Positions 57,126-64,000 of a DNA stretch of 64,000 nt are shown one piece after another. The position numbers and the translations under genes were made by a program. Source of the DNA: Cubamyces lactineus (lineage: Eukaryota; Basidiomycota; Agaricomycetes; Polyporales; Polyporaceae); NCBI GenBank assembly GCA_022376465.1, contig JACDTU010000010.1, forward strand, positions 1,240,001-1,304,000, read 5' to 3'. The notes below the pieces were generated by a model, which was not told the DNA's origin, did no database searches, and was given only the letters and a program-made list of their open reading frames with translations. Every line of letters starts with the position of its first letter. The first letter of the stretch is position 1.

Positions 57126-58569
57126 ATGAACGAGCGGAAACTAGAATATTTGACCCAAGAACAAGTGAATCAGGTAATCTCATTCCCGTCATATGTACAT
57201 GCTCAATCGACTTACTTCTTTGGCTGCGTGAAGTTCCGCAGAGACGGGTATGGTTGTTCAGTCCCTAGATGGCAATAAACGTGCTCATTTGTGTACGAGA
57301 TACTTGCGGTTGCCAAATTTCCTCGAGCCAGATGAGGTCGAAGCTCTCCTCATTCGCGCCAAACAGTTGTTGGACAACTTCAGTGTTGAGGACCACCCCT
57401 TGGTAAGCAGCTGAAAGTTGACCATGTACGCTTGCTGATGGAATTGACCAGACCAAATTCACAACCGGTGATGACAATCACGTCGGCGACGAGTACTTCC
57501 TCACGTCAGGAGACAAGATCCGATTCTTCTTCGAGGAGGATGCTGTCGATAAGGACGGAAAGCTCAACAGGCCCAAGCAGAGGGCGGTCAACAAGATCGG
57601 GCATGGTACCTATGCACACCGCCTGGGCGCTCAGAGGAGCAAGCTGACACTTCTTGTCAGGACTACACGAACAAGACGAGGTGTTCAGGAAGGTGACTCT
57701 CGAAAATGAGAAGATGAAGTCCGTGGTCAGAGACCTCAAATTTCATCACGATCCAGTTGGTTAGTGCTCCTCTATGTGTTCCATGACGTATGATATCTGA
57801 TACTGCTTTGGACGCACAGCTCTACAATCCATGGTGATCTGCAAGCAGCCACATATCGGAGGCGAAGGTGAGCCCGAACACAAAGCTTTGACGCACCTCC
57901 AATATGTTGACGCCGTGATAGTGCCGGAACACAATGACTCGTACGTTATGCATTCCCGGTAGTCCGCCTATGTCCGACTGAGTGCTCACCACATCACGAC
58001 TTGTCAGGACATTCCTGGTACGTATAATAGCGTACATGTTCGTTCATGCAGTACGAAGCCTAACCTCTGACTCTGATAGTACACCAACCCACCATCTGCT
58101 CTGGGGTTCTGGATACCACTGGAGAAGTGCACACCAGAGAACGGCGCACTGTCTTTCCTTCCCGGCTCGCATCTGACGGCGCCTATCGCCAAGCGTTTCG
58201 TTCGTATGCCCGGTGGTGGGACTGGGTTTGAACAGCTCATCCCTCCTGAAGAGGCCCCGAAGAATCCTGAAGGAAAGTACATCATGGAGGCGTGCATGCC
58301 TGGTGAGCATCATTGTGCACTCTTGGAAGCCAACCGCGTAGGGTATGCTGACGTCCTCAGGCGACCTGGTGATTATCCATGGGAGTGTCCTGCACAAGTC
58401 AGAACGCAACAGGAGTCCGCACACTCGCTTCGCCTACACATTCCATATGATCGAGTTGCCGCCATACGCAGAGTACGACTCGAAGAATTGGCTACAGCCG
58501 ACTCCAGAGACGCCATTCCCGCACATTTTGGATACTCCGAACCCGACCGTGGTGCCGATCGGGGCGTAA
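57126..58569 (+). CDS. Phytanoyl-CoA dioxygenase family protein (PHYHD1-like)
   Basis: This is an Fe(II)/2-oxoglutarate-dependent oxygenase. ATG 57126 begins MNERKLEYLTQEQVNQ. The second exon is short (FRRDG) and the third starts YLRLPNFLEPDEVEALLIRA. Conserved parts: DEYFLTSGDKIRFFFEEDAV, NKIGHGLHEQDEVFRKVTLE, PHIGGEVPEHND (the HxD iron ligands are in EHND), GFWIPLEKCTPENGALSFLP and GSHLTAPIAKRF. The distal iron His and the 2-oxoglutarate Arg lie in VIIHGSVLHKSERN and SPHTRFAYTFHMIEL. The protein ends NPTVVPIGA at 58569. Introns are short, about six. There is no peroxisomal signal at the C-terminus. The gene converges on THI6 with only about 120 bp between stops. The substrate is unknown. 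Confidence 0.88.
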
Positions 58570-58688
58570 ATGGTGTCCACAGTGCATACTACAGGTGATC
58601 TATATGAGTGTGTATTTTTGAGTACGACAGGAGTGTATGATTGTACAATGAGGCTATAAATGTTGTATGTTCGACGTGTGCCGATGTT

Positions 58689-60826
58689 TCATAGTACTTC
58701 GATCTTGGCATGAGCAGCGAGCTTCTCCGGAGTGAGAGCCCCGAGCTCATCGATAAAGGCAGGAAGGAATGTCCCGCTTCCCTTCACGTCTGATCTCGCT
58801 GCTGCAAACTCCGACGCAACGGTTACAGCAAGAACCCTGTTTGGAAGTCAGCTCACCGAGGGTGAAAGAAACTAGTGCATCTCTCTTACCCTCCTACGGC
58901 TGCAACGAGCATGTCCCCGCGCACAAGCTTGGCGTCCTCGGGAGCCTCAGCGCTACGCTCCGAAGATGCTAGCATACTCGCGCCCGCGCAGAAGGTTGCG
59001 ACGGCGGTGCCGACCATACATCCTGAGCCAGTAATCTCACCGAGGTAGGCGTGTCCGTTGGACAAACGGACTACGGTCGTACCATCCGAGACGTAGTCTT
59101 GTACGCCTGTCAAAACGATGATAGCACCTTGAGTTCGAGAGACGTTAGTCGTGAACAGTGTAAGCTGTGTAGGGCCGTCTGTGCATACGTTCTTTCCTGG
59201 CAAGGTTGCGCACGAAAGCTGCTGGGTCTGCGAAACCACTTCCGACGCTGTCGACGCCTTTGGCCTGAACCTGTGCGCATGGGAGCAAAAGTTATTCCTG
59301 TGCGCCCTCCGATTAGCCAAAGCAAGCGCGCGCACCTCCGTCGAATTCGCGAGCGCGCCGAGCTCTGCTGCGTTCCCTTTGATGACGGCTGGTTGCCAGG
59401 CGTTCAACAGCTGTGCAGCAGATGTGCGACGGTACTGCGTCGCGCCGACGCCTACGGGGTCGAACACCACCGGTTTACGATTCTGGTTGTAGTTGAAACC
59501 TGTGTGTGCGGTGAGTTGATATTCGAACTGGGGCGGGGGTGGGTAGTGTGTTGAACAATGCCACTGACCGGATGCGAGCATGCCATCAAGATTTTGGATG
59601 GTGCCGAAATTGACGAGCAGCGCGCCCGCAGCTTTGCTGAGATCTGCCATCTCCTCCGGCGCTGTGGCCATGATAGGAGAAGCACCAAGCGCGAGTGTGG
59701 CATTGGCAGATTGTGTGGTAACGACGTTGTTCGTGATCTAGGATGGGATGTCAGGGCACGTCTATTAATGGCTGTTGGTAAGGACGTTGGGATGGCGCAC
59801 CTGGTGCACCAGTGGCGAGAATTTCTTGACGGCGGACAGGAAAACCCCGACACCTTGCTTGAAGGTGTCAACGGCATAGGGAGAAGGTGATTGCGAGAAG
59901 ACTGGGGCGCTGGTAGCTGCCTTGAAGGCTTTCACCACGTTTGCGATCCTCCTTGCTGCGTTGAGCGGGTCTGTGGAGGCGACGATGTCGCTGACCACTG
60001 CAACGCCGTCCAAAGATCGTCCAGAAGGCGAGACAGATCCATGGAGGCAATGAAGAACATTGGTGGACTTGATTCCAGCTACATGTGAGCTGTAATCATG
60101 CTTCGCAGTCGCATTCGTTGAGATCCTACGCACCTATCGCCACGGCCTTGACATCGCTCCCCTCGAGGGCACTCAGGAGCTCCCCGATACCCCTCACGCC
60201 AACGACGGGGTGAGCGACCTTTTTGGTTTGTGTAGCCCATACTGGTCCCAGACCGACATAGTCGACACCATCTTGAACAGCTTTTTTGACGTGCTCAACG
60301 GTGTTACAGGTCATGCCGATGATTGCATTAGGAGGCAAGAGCTTGCGTGCGATATCTACAGGCATGTCAGTCTGGCCGATGTGCACGCCATCCGCACCAA
60401 CAGCAAGTGCGACATCGATGCGGTCGTTGATGAGGATGGGGACGTTGTATTTGTGACATATGGCCTTCGACTCTTGGGCGATTCGGAGGAACTGCAGTAG
60501 AAGTCTTGAGCAACGCGTGGCAAGTCTCATAGAGGCGAGCAAGACATACCTCTCCTGTATCGGCATTCTTTTCGCGTATTTGGACAAGGGAAACGCCTCC
60601 TTCTATAGACTGGAGAGGATATCGTCAAACGTGCAAGATCAATAGTGCCTGATTGGTATGTATACCGCTTCCAAGGATTCTAGGTAATCCTGCATTCGTG
60701 AGCATTTCTGATCAGCGCATCCGTCCATCGCAAGCGTCAAAGCAAGCTCACTTTTCCGGGCGGAAGGAGTTCCCTACCGGTGACGAGGTAGAGCGAATAG
60801 TCTACGACGGGTTTAGCTGCCGACAT
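58689..60826 (-). CDS. THI6: Bifunctional thiamine phosphate synthase / hydroxyethylthiazole kinase
   Basis: This is a fused thiamine-biosynthesis enzyme: the N-terminal half couples HMP-PP with thiazole phosphate and the C-terminal half phosphorylates hydroxyethylthiazole. ATG 60826 begins MSAAKPVVDYSLYLVTGREL, and short exons follow (DYLESLEA, SIEGGVSLVQIREKNADTGE, FLRIAQESKAICHKYNVPIL). TPS motifs: NDRIDVALAVGADGVHIGQT, MPVDIARKLLPPNAIIGMT, GVDYVGLGPVWATQTKK. Kinase motifs: ITNNVVTTQSANATLALGAS (across an intron), NRKPVVFDPVGVGATQYR, AVIKGNAAELGAL, YLGEITGSGCMVGTAVATF. The stop is at 58689-58691 after HAKIEVL. Both active centres look complete. I found no thiamine-pyrophosphate riboswitch signature in the leader or introns. 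Confidence 0.92.
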
Positions 60827-61987
60827 CTACAAGCGACTGGTATGCTGTGAGTGAAAGACGTTTCTAGGCTTCACTGCAGCTGTGAATGGTCCAGTTCGCA
60901 GGAGACGGTCAGGCGAGTCGATATTCAAGTCGAGTCAGCCCGTAACTGGAGTTTGTATACCGTGTTGGATTATGGTCTCCCCAGACTAGACCCCGCAGGC
61001 TGGGGAATCACGTCATCGACATCATCTCGCCCCCGTCAAAGACGAGTCCCCCTGCGCGTATAACATTATCGTATATTTTCCTACCTGACCAAGTCTCGTC
61101 AACCTCTGGTTTGACTTCTGTGCTGAGCAATAGCTAAGGTACTCTGGCTCTAAGGCAGCGATGGGCCGCCGACAGTCTGTACTAGCTACCGAGCCACATT
61201 CAACTCCGACGCGCGGGATAAGATCCATGAAGCGCCCATGCACCGACTTCTCTTGTACGCCGCTACTGTATTGACCGCGTCATGACATAGTACTTCTCTC
61301 AACATACCATATTATGATGATTGTGTCCATTTCTGTTCCGTCGTGCTCTACCGTCACCTAATGCCAATCCAGAGCACGAATTCATTCCGATGTTCCCGAG
61401 GTGAGTTCAAGTTGCCCGCCACACGACTACTCCGGTATGCGAGATCGATAACCATAACACACGCTACCGATTGACAGATGACCAACATTCAGTGCTTCCG
61501 TCTCTGACCGACATGCAACTCTAGCTATGAAGGTCCCAGGGAATCGAAGTTGTCGTCGCAATTCGCCAAGACATCGGTACACCAGAGATATCGAGCTACT
61601 GCCCTCTGACTGCGCCGTGATGATGTGGTATTTTTGTGCCAGGGACGATCTTCCTGGCAAGTTGATATTGTTGCCATCACAGTCACTGAACCTGTTCTCA
61701 GGGATGCGTAAAATAGCATCCAAGGACGCTCCGGAAACCGACTGATGAACCTGTACACAACTGGAAGCATGTTGCGGGTAATGCTATGTGCATATATAGT
61801 CGATCGCTTGCGACCCGAAAGCCCCACCCAGCACTTCTTTCTCTTGGACATTCTCCTTCACTAGCGATCAGGGATCGCCTTTCAATTTCCCTCTTCATCC
61901 ATATTGTTTATTCAGGACCTGGTGTCCTCTCCTTTCTCTCCCGTTCTAGTGCGCATCAAAGCCGTTACGACTGAACAGCCAGACACT
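60827..61987. other. Divergent intergenic region, THI6 / secreted protein gene
   Basis: No gene is supported. It contains the THI6 promoter and, at the right end, a TATA-like box and pyrimidine-rich leader of the next gene. Confidence 0.45.
61793..61798 (+). promoter_or_regulatory. TATA-like box of the secreted protein gene at 61988
   Basis: TATATA (followed by G) lies about 190 bp before the ATG, with a CT-rich likely leader in between. Confidence 0.4.
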
Positions 61988-63617
61988 ATGTACCCAGTCC
62001 TTGTCACGCTCTCTCTCGCCCTCCTCGCTTCTGCGAGACCAAGGTACTTCTCGCGTACCACCAGAATGGCCAAGCGGCTGTGGCACTAAAGTGAGTACCA
62101 AGCATCATGCTTGATAACCACACTAATAAACTCGTTCCGCTGCGACAGCGCGCAATTCTCAACGTTGTCTGTGGACTCCCCATGCACAGCAGGCGATAAC
62201 GCATGCGTAAACGGCCAATTCTCTCAGTGCGTGAACGGGAAATTCGTTCTTCAACCATGCGCAGGAGGCTTGATGTGCGTGCTTCCTTCTGATTTGCTGA
62301 CTTACTCCGCCTCTGACACGGTACGGTCCTTCCGATAGCTGCGCTGCATTGCCTCTGGTCAACTCCCCGGGAACGAGCATCACTTGCACAACTGCTGCAG
62401 ATCGTGATGCTCGTATTGCAGCCACCGGTGCCAGTGGCATTCAGCGGCGTAAACACGCACAAGAAAGAGGCGGGAGACGCCCGGGCCGACCAGCACAGGG
62501 CAGCTTCGGGATTGTGGGGACTGCGGAGTTGACGCTCTCTAGCACCAAAACCGGAGAGACCGCGAGTTCTGCAATTTCTAGTGGCAAGCCTTCTGCAACC
62601 AGTAGTTCGCCAGCTCGTTCCACGGGCACCTCCAAGGCGGCTAAAACCTCGACCAGCGGCAAAGCGGTTTCCTCAAGTGCGGCTGCAGCAAAATCCGTTA
62701 GCGTCGCCTCAAGTAAAACTCAGGCCACCGTGCGTTGATTCCGAATTAGTCGTGATTTAACGCTCACTGGCGGCACGTACATAGGCTACTAGTAGCACGA
62801 GTACCTCAACGGGCTCCAGCGCAGCCAGCGCAAGCGCTTCTGCTGGGAGCGGCGATGCACAGACCTCTCTGACTCTGGTCGAATCGGTCATAGCCAACGG
62901 TTTTGCTCAGGATGGTCAAGCGCAGTATGTCGTTGTTATCCGGAACCCCTAGAGTCCTCGATTGACTTGCACAACAACTAGACAGGAAGCAGGCCAAGTA
63001 CCATCCTTGACATCGACGAACAACTTCATCAACTTTTGTGCAACGCTTCCAGGCGTACCCATCACAAACGGGCAGCAGATCATCGGGGGCTCTTGCAACC
63101 CTGCCCCGATGGGCGTCATCGCTTCGAAGTCCAACATGCCTTCGGCGAAGTTCGTGCAGCCGCAGAACCTCGATACCGTCCCCGCGAACCTCAACTTCAC
63201 GGTCAAGCTGGAGATCGCGCACCTCGAGACGGGACACTTTGTTAATGCGGCGACGAACTACTTCGCCGCGCCCCAGGTCGTGAACGCGCAGGGCGACATC
63301 CAAGGCCACTCGCACATCGTCATCGAGGAGCTCACGGACCTCAAGCAAGCTTCGCCGACTGATCCGACAAAGTTCGCGTACTTCAAGGGCCTGAACGCGG
63401 CTGCGGAGGGTGGCATCCTCACCGTCGAGGTCGGCGGTTTGCCTGCTGGAGTCTACCGCATGGCGTCGATCAACACAGCTGCCAACCACCAGCCTGCCCT
63501 CGTTGCTGTGGCACAGCACGGCGCGCTGGACGACATGATCTAGTGAGTGCTATCTTATTGTCCATATGCGTATGATCGGGTGTTGATGATGTGCAATGTA
63601 GCTTCACCGTCCAGTAA
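61988..63617 (+). CDS. Secreted protein: Cys-rich N-domain, Ser/Thr/Ala linker, conserved C-domain
   Basis: This belongs to an agaricomycete family of secreted, probably wall-bound proteins of unknown function. ATG 61988 starts a signal peptide (MYPVLVTLSLALLASA). The Cys-rich domain has FSTLSVDSPCTAGDNACVNG, QFSQCVNGKFVLQPCAGG and CAALPLVNSPGTSITCTT. A Ser/Thr/Ala linker (about 62530-62850) is likely O-glycosylated. The C-domain runs from TSLTLVESVIANGFAQDGQ through GQVPSLTSTNNFINFCATLP, PMGVIASKSNMPSAKF, NFTVKLEIAHLETGHFVNAA and GHSHIVIEELTDL to HGALDDMI. A last 16-nt exon (63602-63617) adds YFTVQ; if its intron is retained, a stop follows DDMI at once. The signal peptide and the Cys domain are in phase only if the donor at 62044 is used (see findings). 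Confidence 0.75.
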
Positions 63618-64000
63618 CTGCGACAACTGTAGCGCACGGATTAACGCGACGTGTAGTGACGTCAGAACCCGGTGTAGAGGCTGGGGTTAGGAAGTAGCTT
63701 GATTGGGCCAGTATAGAGTACTACTGTAATGATGCGAATATTGCTTGAAGATCTTACTGGAGCGAACAATTGCCTCCAACCCAAGAAGCCGTGTTATGGC
63801 ACTCTGTGTGCTGCTGTGAGGATACGGATTACGCTACTAGCTGGCAAAACTGCGAGCGAACTTTGAAAGGTTAACGTGCAGCCTAAGAGCCAGCTGGCGC
63901 CGCAAGCTGGAGCGGTGTTAGACGATCCGATAAAATCGGAGTTCAGAGATGCCAACGCTCCCACTCACGATCACTGTTCCTAGACATCCAACGGCCAACT
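63618..64000. other. 3' flank and window edge
   Basis: Nothing coding is seen. Confidence 0.4.

Noticed and set aside
60827..61987. Search for a TPP riboswitch near THI6
   Set aside because: No conserved thiamine-riboswitch core was seen in the upstream region or introns.
62806..63519. 237-codon minus-strand frame
   Set aside because: Antisense to the conserved C-domain of the secreted protein; Arg/Val/Asp-rich shadow.

Overview
This window is nuclear DNA from a filamentous basidiomycete, most likely an Agaricomycete close to the polypores. The evidence is the architecture: compact genes cut by many 47-65 bp GT-AG introns (plus two likely GC-AG introns), closely spaced on both strands. The gene content fits too: an agaricomycete-type BTB protein, lineage-typical secreted proteins, a tandem EthD family, bifunctional THI6 and a BRCT/Myb Rap1-like protein. 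I see no rRNA, tRNA, CRISPR array or intact transposon.

Layout, left to right. (1) 0.3-2.5 kb: DBF4, the regulatory subunit of the replication kinase, minus strand. (2) 3.2-4.6 kb: alpha/beta-hydrolase of the HSL type, minus. (3) 5.4-9.0 kb: gamma-tubulin complex protein, plus. (4) 9.5-11.6 kb: CDC6 replication licensing ATPase, minus, with three MluI cell-cycle boxes upstream. (5) 12.1-13.2 kb: single-pass membrane protein, plus. (6) 13.5-15.6 kb: SPO11, minus, in about 14 very small exons; no long reading frame reveals it and it had to be assembled by hand. (7) 16.1-17.2 kb: BTB/POZ protein, minus. (8) 18.0-20.0 kb: Caprin-like coiled-coil/RGG protein, plus. (9) 20.6-22.1 kb: mitochondrial carrier, plus. 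(10) 22.8-26.7 kb: RhoGAP protein, plus. (11) 27.5-31.7 kb: GH63-like glycosidase, plus. (12) 32.1-32.9 kb: calycin-like protein, plus. (13) 34.2-35.3 kb: secreted protein, plus. (14) 35.7-37.3 kb: DHH phosphoesterase, minus. (15) 38.3-41.6 kb: CDC24, minus. (16) 41.6-45.2 kb: unresolved stretch with coding-like fragments. (17) 45.2-46.0 kb: unrecognised gene, minus, divergent from (18) the Rap1-like telomere protein at 46.2-49.0 kb, plus. (19) 49.7-52.4 kb: three tandem EthD-domain genes, plus. (20) 52.6-53.2 kb: decayed C2H2 zinc-finger gene, minus. (21) 53.3-55.6 kb: secreted TAP-like hydrolase, minus. (22) 57.1-58.6 kb: phytanoyl-CoA dioxygenase-like protein, plus. (23) 58.7-60.8 kb: THI6, minus. 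(24) 62.0-63.6 kb: secreted Cys-rich/Ser-Thr-rich protein, plus.

The window is rich in chromosome-cycle genes: DBF4 and CDC6 (origin firing and licensing), a gamma-tubulin complex protein, SPO11 (meiotic breaks), a DHH nuclease-like protein and the Rap1-like protein. CDC24 and the RhoGAP protein act on opposite sides of Rho-family GTPase signalling in polarity. DBF4 and CDC6 share two hallmarks: ACGCGT boxes upstream and KEN boxes in the protein. This suggests G1/S transcription followed by APC/C-dependent turnover. Exon boundaries were placed by eye from splice signals and conserved protein motifs and have not been verified by RNA data.
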